A stretch of 64,000 nt of DNA from NCBI RefSeq assembly GCF_029714405.1, contig NZ_CP121650.1:5523001-5587000 (forward strand), written 5' to 3'. The notes beneath the pieces are model-generated. The model was not told where the DNA came from. It was given only the letters and a program-made list of their open reading frames with translations, and did not search any database. Below are positions 1-9,037 of the stretch, one piece after another. Both the position numbers and the translations under genes were made by a program. Position 1 is the first letter of the stretch, and each line of letters opens with the position of its first letter. The stretch comes from Bradyrhizobium sp. CB82. Its GTDB lineage: Bacteria; Pseudomonadota; Alphaproteobacteria; Rhizobiales; Xanthobacteraceae.

Positions 1-8
1 CAGGCCAC

Positions 9-1055
9 TCAAGATGCGATCCTCCGTTTGAATGTCGCTCCACAGCTCTCTCGCACGACCAGCCGCGCTTCGCCCACGTAACTCTCGAGACGGCGCTCGC
101 CCTCGTTGATCTGCCTCAGCAGCATCTGCGCGGCGCGCTCTCCGAGACTGCCGGCATCGACCGACACAGTGGTCAGGGCGGGAGAGACATGACGGGCCTC
201 GGCGGTATCATCGAAACCGACGACGGCAACGTCGCGTCCGACGGCCAGCCCCTGTCGTGCAATCGCCAACATCGCGCCGATGGCCACGACGTCGTTAAAG
301 CAAACCAGCGCCGTTGGCCGCCTCTCCGTCGACAGCAAGCGCTTCATGGCGTCGAAGCCGCCATCCTTCGTTGGCATGCTCTCGATGATCCGCGCGGGCT
401 CGACGGCAAGTCGCGCCTTCTCCATGGCGCCCGAAAACCCGGCGACACGATCCTGGAAGACGACCATCCGGCCAACGCCGCCAACGAAAGCAATATCGCG
501 GTGGCCGAGTTCGATCAGATGCTCGGTCGCCCGCGTTGCACCGGCCAGATTATCGGAAACCACCAGCGAGGCCCGGGCCCCGATGATCCGCCGGATCGCA
601 AGCACGATGGGCACGCGCGCCTCGAGCCGCGAGATTTCCGCCACGTCGGTATCGAGCGCCGGACTGAGGATCAGGCCGGCGGCGCCATGCTCCCGCATCG
701 AGCGCACCACCTCAGCCTGCCGGACGACGCTCTCGGCGGTGTTGGCGATGAACGGAACAAAGCCGGAGTTTTGCAGGGCGCGCTCGATGCCGATGGCAAG
801 CTCCGCGAAAAACGGATTCGACAGGTCGTTGATGACCATCCCCACAATGTCGGCCCTCGCGCGCCGCAAGCTCGCAGCACCGCGATTGTAGACATAACCG
901 AGGGCGTCCATCGCCCCTGCCACGCGCTGGCGCGTCTCCTCTTTGACGAGAGGGCTTCTCTTGAGCACAAGCGATACCGTCGACTTCGACACGCCTGCCG
1001 ACTCGGCAATGTCGAGGATCGTCACCGCACGAGCCTTGTGCCCCGCACGCGCCAT
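9..1055 (-). CDS. LacI family transcriptional regulator
   Basis: This is a 348-residue sugar-responsive DNA-binding repressor of the LacI/GalR family. The N-terminal helix-turn-helix and hinge lie at about residues 10-65 (TILDIAESAGVSKSTVSLVL, then the LGYVYN hinge). They are followed by a periplasmic-binding-protein-like effector domain that begins at IVGMVINDLSNPFF and runs to the end. Length and layout match the full family. It is transcribed divergently from the dehydrogenase at 1239, and two palindromes with the CG centre typical of LacI operators lie between the two starts, so it probably controls both itself and that gene. The gene ends only 8 bases from the window edge, so any sugar operon on the far side is not visible and the effector cannot be named. 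Confidence 0.93.
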   Translation of the reverse strand: MARAGHKARAVTILDIAESAGVSKSTVSLVLKRSPLVKEETRQRVAGAMDALGYVYNRGAASLRRARADIVGMVINDLSNPFFAELAIGIERALQNSGFVPFIANTAESVVRQAEVVRSMREHGAAGLILSPALDTDVAEISRLEARVPIVLAIRRIIGARASLVVSDNLAGATRATEHLIELGHRDIAFVGGVGRMVVFQDRVAGFSGAMEKARLAVEPARIIESMPTKDGGFDAMKRLLSTERRPTALVCFNDVVAIGAMLAIARQGLAVGRDVAVVGFDDTAEARHVSPALTTVSVDAGSLGERAAQMLLRQINEGERRLESYVGEARLVVRESCGATFKRRIAS

Positions 1056-1078
1056 GTCCTTCGCGAACCTCCGATATT

Positions 1079-1092
1079 TTGGAACGTTCCAA
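1079..1092. promoter_or_regulatory. LacI-type operator, site 1
   Basis: TTGGAACGTTCCAA is a perfect 14-base palindrome with a central CG, as in LacI/GalR operators. It lies 24 bases upstream of the repressor start, where binding would shut off the repressor's own transcription. A near copy lies about 96 bases away, next to the divergent gene. Confidence 0.65.
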
Positions 1093-1174
1093 TACTCCCA
1101 TTCTTCCCAACACGCAAGGGCTGAAATTGTGGCGAATGCGGAATCTTGGTCTCGAACGTCCTAACCTTCATACT

Positions 1175-1190
1175 ATAGAACGTTCCAAAT
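1175..1190. promoter_or_regulatory. LacI-type operator, site 2
   Basis: The core AGAACGTTCC with flanking A/T shares the AACGTTCCAA half with site 1, with one mismatch in the left half. It lies about 50 bases upstream of the dehydrogenase start. Centre-to-centre spacing to site 1 is about 96 bases, close to nine helical turns, which would suit repression by looping. The looping is inference. Confidence 0.6.
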
Positions 1191-1238
1191 GAAACTGATG
1201 CCCGTTCACCGGGCTCGAGCGCATGGGAGGAAACCGAT

Positions 1239-2012
1239 ATGGGCGATCAGCGACGACCTAGCGCCTTGGTGACGGGGGCGGGGCGCGGCATCGGCCGCGC
1301 CATCGCGCTCGCGTTATCGCAAGCCGGCTTCTCGATCATCGTGAATGATCTTCCTGGCTCGAAAGATCTCGACGAGACGGTGGCCGCCATCCGCGAAACA
1401 GGCGGGGATGCAAGCGCCATCGCGATGGATATTTCGCAGCTCGAGCAGCACCAGCAATTCGTAGACGAAGCATGGAATGCCTTTGGCGGCATCGACTGCC
1501 TCGTCAACAATGCTGGTGTATCCGTTAGCGTCCGCGACGATCTCTTGAAGATGACGCCGGAAAGCTATGACCGCGTGATGAGGATCAACCTGCGCGGCCC
1601 CCTCTTCCTGACCCAGGAGGTCGCGCGGAGGATGATCGGCGCGCAATCGCAGCACTTTCGCAGCATCATCACGATCTCGTCGATCAATGCCGAATTCGCC
1701 TCGACTGACCGCGGCGAGTACTGCGTCTCCAAGACGGGTTTGTCCATGATGGCCCGGCTTTTCGCTATCCGGCTTGCCGATCACGGCATCGGCTCCTACG
1801 AGCTTCGGCCAGGGATCATTCGAACGCAGATGACCGCAGTTGCCAAGGACAAGTACGACCGGCTCATTGGCGAGGGTCTCACGCCTATCAAGCGTTGGGG
1901 CGAGCCCGAGGATATCGGAAAGGCCGTCGCCACTCTGGCGACAGGCCAACTCGGCTATTCCACGGGAGACGTCATCCACATCGATGGCGGCCTGGCGCTG
2001 CGGAAGCTCTGA
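1239..2012 (+). CDS. SDR-family NAD(P)-dependent oxidoreductase
   Basis: A 257-residue classical short-chain dehydrogenase, cytoplasmic. The cofactor-binding TGAGRGIG is near the N-terminus, NNAG lies at about residues 90-93, a serine-rich TISSIN strand carries the catalytic Ser, and YCVSK supplies the catalytic Tyr and Lys. The protein ends in the family's usual DVIHIDGGLALRKL. A GGAGG ribosome-binding site lies about 9 bases before the ATG. It would be annotated as 3-oxoacyl-ACP reductase-like, but its position next to a LacI regulator and close to the rhamnose genes points to oxidation of a sugar or polyol. The substrate cannot be read from the sequence. Confidence 0.9.
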   Translation: MGDQRRPSALVTGAGRGIGRAIALALSQAGFSIIVNDLPGSKDLDETVAAIRETGGDASAIAMDISQLEQHQQFVDEAWNAFGGIDCLVNNAGVSVSVRDDLLKMTPESYDRVMRINLRGPLFLTQEVARRMIGAQSQHFRSIITISSINAEFASTDRGEYCVSKTGLSMMARLFAIRLADHGIGSYELRPGIIRTQMTAVAKDKYDRLIGEGLTPIKRWGEPEDIGKAVATLATGQLGYSTGDVIHIDGGLALRKL

Positions 2013-2038
2013 CCGCGGAAGAAAGGAAACTGTTGTTT

Positions 2039-2113
2039 GAGCATGATCTCCGCGCAAACGCGTTCCGCGTTTGTCGCGAGGGAGAACCGCTTCACACTCT
2101 CCGGATCATGCTC
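2039..2113. repeat. rhizobial palindromic intergenic repeat
   Basis: Outer arms GAGCATGATC (2039-2048) and GATCATGCTC (2104-2113) are exact inverted copies. Inside them CAAACGCG-TTC-CGCGTTTG (2055-2073) forms a perfect 8-bp stem with a 3-base loop. The pattern of GATCATGCT ends, a CGCAAACGCG-type stem and an AAGTGTGAAGCGG-like stretch matches, from memory, a dispersed element common between genes in Bradyrhizobium and relatives. It lies between convergent genes and its last base is the last base of the rhaI stop codon, so it may also terminate or insulate transcription. No second copy was found in this window. Confidence 0.7.
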
Positions 2114-3411
2114 TACACAATTCCTGCCGACGTCCCGGCGATGGCAGGACGCTCCTTCGCCTTTTGCGCCCGATAGCCGGATGCGCGATACGCCGAGATC
2201 GGCGCGATCGCACCACCGGCACGCAGGCGGGCGATGGCGAGCAGCGGCGAGACGTCGGTCGTGAAGGCGCGCTTCAATTCGAGATGGGCACCGAGTGCGT
2301 CATTGGCCTCTTGCGCCGCTTCGAGTGCCGCGCGATCGACGATCAGAGCCTGCGCATAGGCGCGCTGCAACTCGATCGCCGATTGCATCAGGCTCTCGAT
2401 CGGATCGGTCACGTTATGCGACTGATCAATCATATAAGCGGGCGCGAAGCCTTCCGCCTTGCGTCGCTCGGCGTCGATCAGCTCGTTGAAGACGAGAAAC
2501 AGCCGGAACGGCTCGACCGAGCCGCTGTCGAGATCGTCGTCGCCATATTTTGAATCATTGAAATGGAAGCCCGCGAGCTTCTTGAAGCGAACGAGCCGGG
2601 CGACGATCTGCTCGATATTCACGTTCGGCGCATGATGGCCGAGATCGACAAGGCAATACGCCTTGGGCCCGAGCTCCTGCGCGACGGAGAAACTCGTGCC
2701 CCAATCGGGGATCACGGTCGAGTAGAATGCCGGCTCGTAAAGCTTGTGCTCGATGAACACCCGCCAGTCGGCAGGCAGTGCCGCGACGATCTCGCGCATT
2801 GCGTCGATATAGCGGTCGAGCGCCTTGGTCAGATTCGATTGGCCGGCAAAGTTCGAGCCGTCGGCGATCCAGACGGTCAACGCTTTGGAGCCGAGCTTGC
2901 GGCCGATCTCAATGCATTCGAGATTGTGTGCGACCGCTTGAGCGCGCACACGCGCATCGGTATGCGACAGCGAGCCGAACTTGTATGATAGCCCCTGCCC
3001 CGGTTGATCCTGGAACGTGTTGGAGTTGACCGCGTCGAAGGCGAGGCCGTGCGTCGCGGCCTGTTCGCGCAAGCTGGCATAGTCGTCGACCTTGTCCCAC
3101 GGAATGTGCGGCGAGATGGCCGGAGTCGCCCGCGCCAATCGCTGAATCACGGCGCAATCGTCGATCTTCTCGTAGACACTGCGCGGCTCGCCAGGCCCCG
3201 GAAAGCGAGCAAACCGTGTACCCCCTGTGCCGACGCCCCAGGTCGGAATGGCGACGCCGAAGGACATGACCTTCTGCACCAGAGCGTCGGCGTCGATCCC
3301 GTGCCGCGCCAGTGCGCGCTTCAGTCCGTCGTAGTCTTCGGTGGTCGCGCTTTCGAGCCGCGCGTTGTGGTCGGCGATGAACTCCGCGCTAATCGAGAAG
3401 GGCGTGCTCAT
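2113..3411 (-). CDS. rhaI: L-rhamnose isomerase
   Basis: This 432-residue enzyme converts L-rhamnose to L-rhamnulose in the cytoplasm and belongs to the rhizobial/Pseudomonas RhaI type, a metal-dependent TIM barrel. Likely metal ligands are the Glu in FIEHKLYEP, the Asp in CLVDLGHH, the His in GFHFNDSKYG, and an Asp in the following DDDLDSGS segment. The start overlaps the stop of rhaD by four bases (ATGA), so the two are translationally coupled. The stop codon touches the palindromic repeat downstream. It works with rhaK and rhaD in the same locus. Confidence 0.95.
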   Translation of the reverse strand: MSTPFSISAEFIADHNARLESATTEDYDGLKRALARHGIDADALVQKVMSFGVAIPTWGVGTGGTRFARFPGPGEPRSVYEKIDDCAVIQRLARATPAISPHIPWDKVDDYASLREQAATHGLAFDAVNSNTFQDQPGQGLSYKFGSLSHTDARVRAQAVAHNLECIEIGRKLGSKALTVWIADGSNFAGQSNLTKALDRYIDAMREIVAALPADWRVFIEHKLYEPAFYSTVIPDWGTSFSVAQELGPKAYCLVDLGHHAPNVNIEQIVARLVRFKKLAGFHFNDSKYGDDDLDSGSVEPFRLFLVFNELIDAERRKAEGFAPAYMIDQSHNVTDPIESLMQSAIELQRAYAQALIVDRAALEAAQEANDALGAHLELKRAFTTDVSPLLAIARLRAGGAIAPISAYRASGYRAQKAKERPAIAGTSAGIV

Positions 3412-5507
3412 CGCGTGAAGGCCTGGGCGTTGCCGGCGTCGACATTGAGGATGTTGCCGGTCGATTTGGCTGAAAGGTCGGATGCGAAGAAGTAAACACC
3501 CTCGGCGATATCCTCGGGAAAAACCGACAGCTTGAGCATCGAACGCTGACGGTAGACTTCTTCAAGCTGGTCTTCCGCAACCTTGTTGGACGCCGCACGC
3601 TGCTGGCGCCACTCGCCTTCCCAGATCTTCGAGCCGCGCAGCACCGCATCCGGGTTGACCGTGTTGACGCGGATGCCATGCGCCGCGCCCTCCAGCGCCA
3701 GGCAGCGGGCGAGATGGATTTCCGACGCCTTGGCGGCGCAATAGGCCGAGGCGCCTGCCGAAGCGGCAAGGCCGTTCTTCGAGGCAACAAAGATGATGGC
3801 GCCGCCGATGTTCTGGCGCTGCATCAGCCGGAACGCCTCGCGCGAGACGAGGAAATAGCCCGTGGCGAGAATGTCCATGTTCTTCTGCCACAGTCCAAGA
3901 CTCGTATCCTCGACAGGCGAAGCCGAAGCGATGCCGGCATTCGAGACGACGATGTCGACGCCGCCAAAGGCACGCGAGGTCTCCTCGAACGAGGCGACCA
4001 CCGCTGCCTCGTCGGTCACATCGAGCTTCACGCCGATCGCCGCGTCGCGGCCGTGGCGCGTCGTAATCGCCGCAACGCGCTCGCTGAGCGCCTTCTCGTC
4101 GATATCGGCAACGACGAGGCAAGCGCCTTCGCCCAGCAGCCGCTGCGCAGTCGCCCCGCCAATGCCGCCGGCACCGCCGGTCACGTAGGCGATCCGCCCG
4201 GCGAGCGATTTCGGCTTTGGCATGCGCTGGAGCTTGGCCTCTTCCAGCAGCCAATATTCGATATTGAAGGCCTCCTGCTCGGCGAGACCGACATAGGCGC
4301 TGACGCCCGAGGCGCCGCGCATGACGTTGATCGCGTTGACGTAGAACTCGGCCGCAACGCGCGCCGTCGCCTTGTCCTTGGCAAAGGTGAACATGCCGAT
4401 CCCCGGCACAAGATACACGACCGCGTTGGGATCACGCATGGCCGGCGAGTCCGGATGTTTGCAGCGATCGTAATAGGCGGCGTAGTCTTGCCGGTAAGCG
4501 GCGAACACGTGGTCGAGACCGGTGATCACCTCATCGAGATTGTCGCGCACGGGGTCGTAGGGCAGCAGCAACGGCCGGATCTTGGTGCGAAGAAAGTGAT
4601 CCGGACAGGAGGTGCCAAGCGGCGCCAGTTTCGTCAGCGCGCTGGAGTTGACGAATTCCAGCACCTCCGGAGCATCGGTGAAATGGCCGATCTTGCGCTC
4701 GTCCGCGGAGATCTTGCCGCGGATCAGCGGCATCAGCCTGGCCGCGACCGCACGACGTTTTTCCGGCGAGGCCGTTTGGACCTTGGCGCCGCCGAAGGCC
4801 GGCTTCTGCTCATGCGCAGCAAGCCAATCGGCAGCCTGCTGAATCACGCGCAAGGTCATCTCATAACAGGCTTTCGATGTCTCGGCCCAGGTGAAGAGCC
4901 CATGGCCGCCGAGAACGACGCCGACATAGTCGGGATGGCGAGCGGCCATCTCGCCGAGTTTCAGGCCGAGATCGAAGCCCGGCCGCTGCCACGGCAGAAA
5001 CCCGAGCTTGCCGCCGAACACTTCGCGGGTCAGACGCTCAGCGTCGACTGAGGCGGCAATGGCGATGACCGCGTCGGCATGGACGTGATCGACATGCCGG
5101 TGCGGCACGAAGGCGTGCAAGGGCGTATCGATCGAACTCGCGCGCGGATTGAGATCGAAGGTGCAGTGATTGAACAAGACGACCATCTCGTCCTCATGAG
5201 CGAGGCCGCGATAGAGGCCTTTCAAGCTCTCGAGCTTGTCGAGGTACAAGGTCGCGAAACCGTCGCGCTTCATCGAGCCGAGGTCGCCGCCTGACCCCTT
5301 GACCCAAAGCACGCGCATTTTCGCGCGCGTCAGCGGATCTTTCATCTCGATCTTGGCCGAGGTGTTGCCGCCGCCGAAATTGGTGATGCGCAGATCGGCC
5401 CCGAGCAGGTTCGAGCGGTATAGCAACTGGCCTGCCTCATCCAGCTCGGCGGCGAGCGCGTCCTCCCACAGATTTGGCAGGGGCGCGGCCGCGACGACCT
5501 CGCTCAT
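3408..5507 (-). CDS. rhaD: bifunctional rhamnulose-1-phosphate aldolase / lactaldehyde dehydrogenase
   Basis: A 699-residue fusion. The N-terminal class II aldolase/adducin domain (about 20-400) carries the zinc-binding histidines in HAFVPHRHVDHVHAD and a GGHGLFTW segment. The C-terminal short-chain dehydrogenase (about 430-699) has VTGGAGGIGG, SNAG and the YCAAK Tyr/Lys. Known homologues split L-rhamnulose 1-phosphate into dihydroxyacetone phosphate and L-lactaldehyde and oxidise the latter. GGGAGAA lies about 8 bases before the ATG. It is the first gene of the minus-strand rhaD-rhaI operon, divergent from rhaR, with repeated TCAATCA motifs in the shared promoter region. Confidence 0.95.
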   Translation of the reverse strand: MSEVVAAAPLPNLWEDALAAELDEAGQLLYRSNLLGADLRITNFGGGNTSAKIEMKDPLTRAKMRVLWVKGSGGDLGSMKRDGFATLYLDKLESLKGLYRGLAHEDEMVVLFNHCTFDLNPRASSIDTPLHAFVPHRHVDHVHADAVIAIAASVDAERLTREVFGGKLGFLPWQRPGFDLGLKLGEMAARHPDYVGVVLGGHGLFTWAETSKACYEMTLRVIQQAADWLAAHEQKPAFGGAKVQTASPEKRRAVAARLMPLIRGKISADERKIGHFTDAPEVLEFVNSSALTKLAPLGTSCPDHFLRTKIRPLLLPYDPVRDNLDEVITGLDHVFAAYRQDYAAYYDRCKHPDSPAMRDPNAVVYLVPGIGMFTFAKDKATARVAAEFYVNAINVMRGASGVSAYVGLAEQEAFNIEYWLLEEAKLQRMPKPKSLAGRIAYVTGGAGGIGGATAQRLLGEGACLVVADIDEKALSERVAAITTRHGRDAAIGVKLDVTDEAAVVASFEETSRAFGGVDIVVSNAGIASASPVEDTSLGLWQKNMDILATGYFLVSREAFRLMQRQNIGGAIIFVASKNGLAASAGASAYCAAKASEIHLARCLALEGAAHGIRVNTVNPDAVLRGSKIWEGEWRQQRAASNKVAEDQLEEVYRQRSMLKLSVFPEDIAEGVYFFASDLSAKSTGNILNVDAGNAQAFTR

Positions 5508-5554
5508 TAGGCATTCTCCCTGTGCTTTATCTTCAGGCAGCTTACGTCAGGCAT

Positions 5555-5604
5555 TCAATCACGGTCAATCATCCACGCTCATCATCGCGACGCAATATGA
5601 TTGA
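5555..5604. promoter_or_regulatory. candidate RhaR operator array
   Basis: TCAATCA occurs at 5555-5561 and again at 5565-5571, exactly one helical turn apart, and its inverse TGATTGA at 5598-5604. All three lie between the divergent rhaD and rhaR genes. A repeated heptamer on one helix face plus an inverted copy suits a DeoR-type oligomer binding both promoters. Assignment to RhaR is inference from position. Confidence 0.45.
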
Positions 5605-5697
5605 TGCGGCGCGATATTGAGCGAATTTGACGGTTTGCAGTTGACCGCTGGTCGAGGGCGTGACCTATTTACGGGCAAAAGCAAAAGGGAGGGCGAC

Positions 5698-6510
5698 GTG
5701 CACGAGCGGGAACGCTGGCAGGTCATCAAGGCACTCTTGCGGGAACGGACGCTGGTGCGCATCGCCGACGCTTGTCGCGCGACCGGCGTCTCCGAAGCCT
5801 CGATCCGGCGCGATTTCGCCAGGCTCGCCGAGCAAGGCGTCGCGATAAGGGTGCACGGCGGACTCGAAGCCCTGCCGGAAACCGCCAACGCACCGGGCGA
5901 CGTGCTCTCCCTTGCCACCCGCTCCTTCGACGTCAGCCAGACGCTCAATATCGACGCCAAGCGCGCCATTGCGAAAGCGGCGGTCGCCCTCTGCACCGAT
6001 GGTGAGACGATCATCATCAATGGCGGCACCACGACGTACCAGATGGGCGATTATCTGCGCGAGCGCCGTCTTAAGGTGTTGACCAATTCCTATTTGCTCG
6101 CCGACGCGCTGATCCACACGTCGAAATGCCGCGTCGCCTTGCCGGGTGGCGAGGTCTATCGTGAGCAGGGCATGATCGTCTCGCCCTTTGAAGAGGATGC
6201 AATCCAGCATTATTCGGCGACGCGGATGTTCATGAGTGCGATCTCGATCGGTCCGCTCGGCGTGATCGAGGGCGACCCCCTGCTTGCGCGCGCCGAATCC
6301 AAACTGCTGAAGCGTGCCGACAAGCTGATCGTGCTGGCCGATTCCTCGAAATTCGTCTCGCGCGGCAGCCTCGTCGTCTGCCCGCTCGCGCGCATCGACA
6401 CTCTGATCACCGATTCCGATGCGCCCGGCGACGCACTCGACATGCTGCGCAGCCACGGTGTCCGCGTCGTCGTGGTCGATGCGGGCGCTCAAACCAATGC
6501 GGCGGCGTGA
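5698..6510 (+). CDS. rhaR: DeoR family rhamnose-operon regulator
   Basis: A 270-residue DeoR-type regulator. The N-terminal winged helix (about residues 5-60) includes the recognition helix SEASIRRDFARL. The C-terminal sugar-phosphate-sensing domain begins near DAKRAIAKAA and contains INGGTT, NSYLLA and the family's LADSSKF motif. The GTG start at 5698 is chosen because AGGGAGGG sits 4-5 bases before it and the protein then begins like other DeoR members. An upstream TTG at 5617 would add 27 unlikely residues. The stop overlaps rhaT by four bases. In rhizobia this family represses the rhamnose operons until an intracellular rhamnose metabolite is present. Confidence 0.92.
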   Translation: MHERERWQVIKALLRERTLVRIADACRATGVSEASIRRDFARLAEQGVAIRVHGGLEALPETANAPGDVLSLATRSFDVSQTLNIDAKRAIAKAAVALCTDGETIIINGGTTTYQMGDYLRERRLKVLTNSYLLADALIHTSKCRVALPGGEVYREQGMIVSPFEEDAIQHYSATRMFMSAISIGPLGVIEGDPLLARAESKLLKRADKLIVLADSSKFVSRGSLVVCPLARIDTLITDSDAPGDALDMLRSHGVRVVVVDAGAQTNAAA

Positions 6511-8054
6511 CCATGACAACGGATGCGCACTGTGAAACTTCCGCGGCGCCGCTTCTGTCGGTGCGCGCGATCGAGAAGTCCTTTCCAGGCGTGCGGGCGC
6601 TGTCAGGCGTCTCGTTCGATGCCGCCAGGGGCGAGGTCCACGCCTTGCTCGGCGAGAACGGCGCCGGCAAGTCGACGCTGATCAAGATCGTTTCCGGCGT
6701 GTTTCCGCCCGATCGCGGCGAGGTGCTCGTGGACGGCAAGGCGGTCGACCTCGCGCGGCCTGACGATGCCCGGCGCGCAGGCATTGCCACGATCTATCAA
6801 GAGCTGCTGCTGTTTCCGGAGCTCACCGTCGCGGAGAACATCTTCATGGGCCACGCGCCGCGCACGGGCCTCCGCCGGATCGACTGGCGGGCGATGCAGG
6901 AAAGGACGAATGCGCTGCTCGCTTCGCTTGAGATTCATGACCTGCAAGCCGACCGAGTCGTCGGTTCCCTCAGCGTCGGCAATCGCCAGCGCGTCGAAAT
7001 CCTGCGCGCGCTGTCGCAGGACGCCCGCATACTGATCATGGACGAGCCGACCGCGGCCCTGACCGAGTACGACGTGACTCGGCTCTTCGATATCGTGCGC
7101 AAGCTGAAGGCTCGCGGGGTCGCCGTGATCTATATCAGCCATCGGCTCGATGAGATTTTCGCGATTGCCGATCGTGTCACGGTGCTGCGCGACGGTGCAC
7201 ATGTCGCGACCAAGCGCGTCGCTGACTCGGACGCGCCCGAGCTCGTGCAACTGATGGTCGGGCGCAGGATCGAAAGCCTGTTCCCGAAAATCACGGTTCC
7301 GATCGGCAAGCCGGTTCTGGAGGTGAAGGACCTCGAGCGACGGCCGCTGACGAAGAACGTCTCGCTCGCGGTGCGCGCCGGCGAGATCGTCGGCCTTGCT
7401 GGTCTCGTCGGCTCCGGTCGCAGCGAGCTGGCGCAGACCATTTTCGGTGTCACACCGGCCGATGGCGGCGAAATCCGGATCGCCGGACAGAAGGTCGACA
7501 TTCGTTCGCCGGCGCAGGCACGGTCCTTAGGCGTCGCCTATGTTCCCGAGGATCGCGGCACACAGGGCCTGGTGCGGCCGATGACGGTGCGCGAGAATTT
7601 CAGCCTCGCCGCGCTGGGCAAGGTCGCATTCGGCGGCTTCATCGATCGTGGCGCCGAGCGCAAGCTCGCTGGCGACGGCGTCAAGCGCTTTGCGGTCAAG
7701 GCAAGCTCGCTCGAGCAGACCGCGGGCAAGCTCTCCGGCGGCAATCAACAGAAGATCGTGCTCGGCAAATGGCTCGCCAATGCGCCGAAGCTATTGATCC
7801 TCGACGAGCCGACGCGCGGCATCGATGTGGGCGCCAAGGCGGAGATCCATCGGCTGATGGGCGAGCTTGCGGCCCAGGGGCTCGCCATCCTAATGATTTC
7901 GAGCGAGCTGCCAGAGGTGCTCGGCATGAGCGACCGCGTGCTCGTGATGCGCGAAGGCCGTATCGTTGCCGAATTCCAGCGCGAAGAAGCAACCCAGCAG
8001 TCGATCGGCGCAGCGATGATGGGCAGTCATGAAAACGCGGAGAAAGCGGCATGA
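6507..8054 (+). CDS. rhaT: rhamnose ABC transporter, ATP-binding protein
   Basis: A 515-residue ATPase with two nucleotide-binding domains in tandem, the sugar-type (RbsA/MglA) arrangement. Domain 1 has Walker [10 protein letters not shown], signature LSVGNRQR and Walker [12 protein letters not shown]. Domain 2 has the usual degenerate Walker A (GLVGSGRSE), an intact signature LSGGNQQK and [12 protein letters not shown]. The GTG at 6507 overlaps the rhaR stop; an ATG two codons on at 6513 is an equally possible start. It couples ATP hydrolysis to uptake through the two permeases encoded next, with RhaS as the periplasmic receptor. Confidence 0.94.
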   Translation: MTMTTDAHCETSAAPLLSVRAIEKSFPGVRALSGVSFDAARGEVHALLGENGAGKSTLIKIVSGVFPPDRGEVLVDGKAVDLARPDDARRAGIATIYQELLLFPELTVAENIFMGHAPRTGLRRIDWRAMQERTNALLASLEIHDLQADRVVGSLSVGNRQRVEILRALSQDARILIMDEPTAALTEYDVTRLFDIVRKLKARGVAVIYISHRLDEIFAIADRVTVLRDGAHVATKRVADSDAPELVQLMVGRRIESLFPKITVPIGKPVLEVKDLERRPLTKNVSLAVRAGEIVGLAGLVGSGRSELAQTIFGVTPADGGEIRIAGQKVDIRSPAQARSLGVAYVPEDRGTQGLVRPMTVRENFSLAALGKVAFGGFIDRGAERKLAGDGVKRFAVKASSLEQTAGKLSGGNQQKIVLGKWLANAPKLLILDEPTRGIDVGAKAEIHRLMGELAAQGLAILMISSELPEVLGMSDRVLVMREGRIVAEFQREEATQQSIGAAMMGSHENAEKAA

Positions 8055-9037
8055 CGGCGGTGACCTTAGCAGGTGCCGAGGCTGATCCGCGGCGGTGGTT
8101 GAGGGTCCTTGCCTCGCAGGAGGCTTTGCTCGCGATTGCGGTGATCGGCCTAGCCATCGTCGTCGGCCTCTACAATCCGCGCTTTCTGGCGGCGCGCAAC
8201 CTGTCCGATGTGCTGCTCGGCAACGCCTATATCGCGGTCGCTGCAGTCGGCATGTCGATGGTGATCGTCTCCGGCAACATCGATATTTCCGTTGGCGCGC
8301 TGATCGGCGTCCTGGCGACGATCAGCGGCACTCTGGCCGTGCACGGCGCGCCGATCGTGATAGCCTGGCTGGCAGCGCTCGTTGCCGGCATCCTCGTGAT
8401 GGCGTTGCAGGGCGTGATCATCGCCTATCTGCGCATTCCCGCGATCGTGGTTACGCTGGGCATGTTGTCGATCCTCAAAGGCGGCCTCATCAGCGTCACC
8501 GGAGGCAAATGGATCACCGACCTGCCCGACAGTTTCCATCTCGCCGATATCGAACTCTTCGGTGTGCTGCCGTTTCCGGTTTTTCTCATGATCCTGGTGA
8601 CGATCCTGGCTGCGTTGTGGATGCGCTATTCGGCGCCGGGCCGCGCCATCTACGCCGTCGGCGGCAACGCCGAAGCGGCGCGCCTCTGCGGCATTTCGCA
8701 TCCGCGCACGATCGTGATGGTCTTCGCGCTGCACGGCTTCTTCGCCGGGGCGGCCGCCCTGCTCTACGCGACGCAGTTGCGCGTCATCCAGTCGACCGTG
8801 CCGCCCAATCTCGAGCTGACGATCATCACCGCGTCGGTCGTCGGAGGCGTCAGCATCCTCGGTGGCGTCGGCACGGTGGTCGGCTCGACCCTTGCCGCCG
8901 TACTGATCGCCGAGATCGCCAGCGCGCTGGTCTTCATCGACGTCTCGCCCTACTGGATCCGCGCGGTCCAGGGCGTGCTCATCCTCGTGACCGTGATCGC
9001 CGATATTCTGCGGCGCCGGCGCATGGCCGGAGCATGA
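8051..9037 (+). CDS. rhaP: rhamnose ABC transporter permease
   Basis: A 328-residue inner-membrane permease of the ribose/galactose-type (BPD_transp_2) family, almost wholly made of hydrophobic segments. Conserved stretches include NIDISVGALIGV, YLRIPAIVVTLGML and, late in the protein, SVVGGVSILGGVGTVVGS. The start overlaps rhaT by four bases and the stop overlaps the next permease by four, so the three are co-translated. The two permeases together form the membrane channel. Confidence 0.93.
   Translation: MTAVTLAGAEADPRRWLRVLASQEALLAIAVIGLAIVVGLYNPRFLAARNLSDVLLGNAYIAVAAVGMSMVIVSGNIDISVGALIGVLATISGTLAVHGAPIVIAWLAALVAGILVMALQGVIIAYLRIPAIVVTLGMLSILKGGLISVTGGKWITDLPDSFHLADIELFGVLPFPVFLMILVTILAALWMRYSAPGRAIYAVGGNAEAARLCGISHPRTIVMVFALHGFFAGAAALLYATQLRVIQSTVPPNLELTIITASVVGGVSILGGVGTVVGSTLAAVLIAEIASALVFIDVSPYWIRAVQGVLILVTVIADILRRRRMAGA

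Noticed and set aside
3678..5051. 457-codon plus-strand frame
   Set aside because: It is antisense to rhaD and has composition typical of a shadow frame.
8095..9033. Upstream extension of the rhaQ frame
   Set aside because: It runs through rhaP in another frame and has no hydrophobic permease pattern. The ATGA overlap at 9034 is the proper start.
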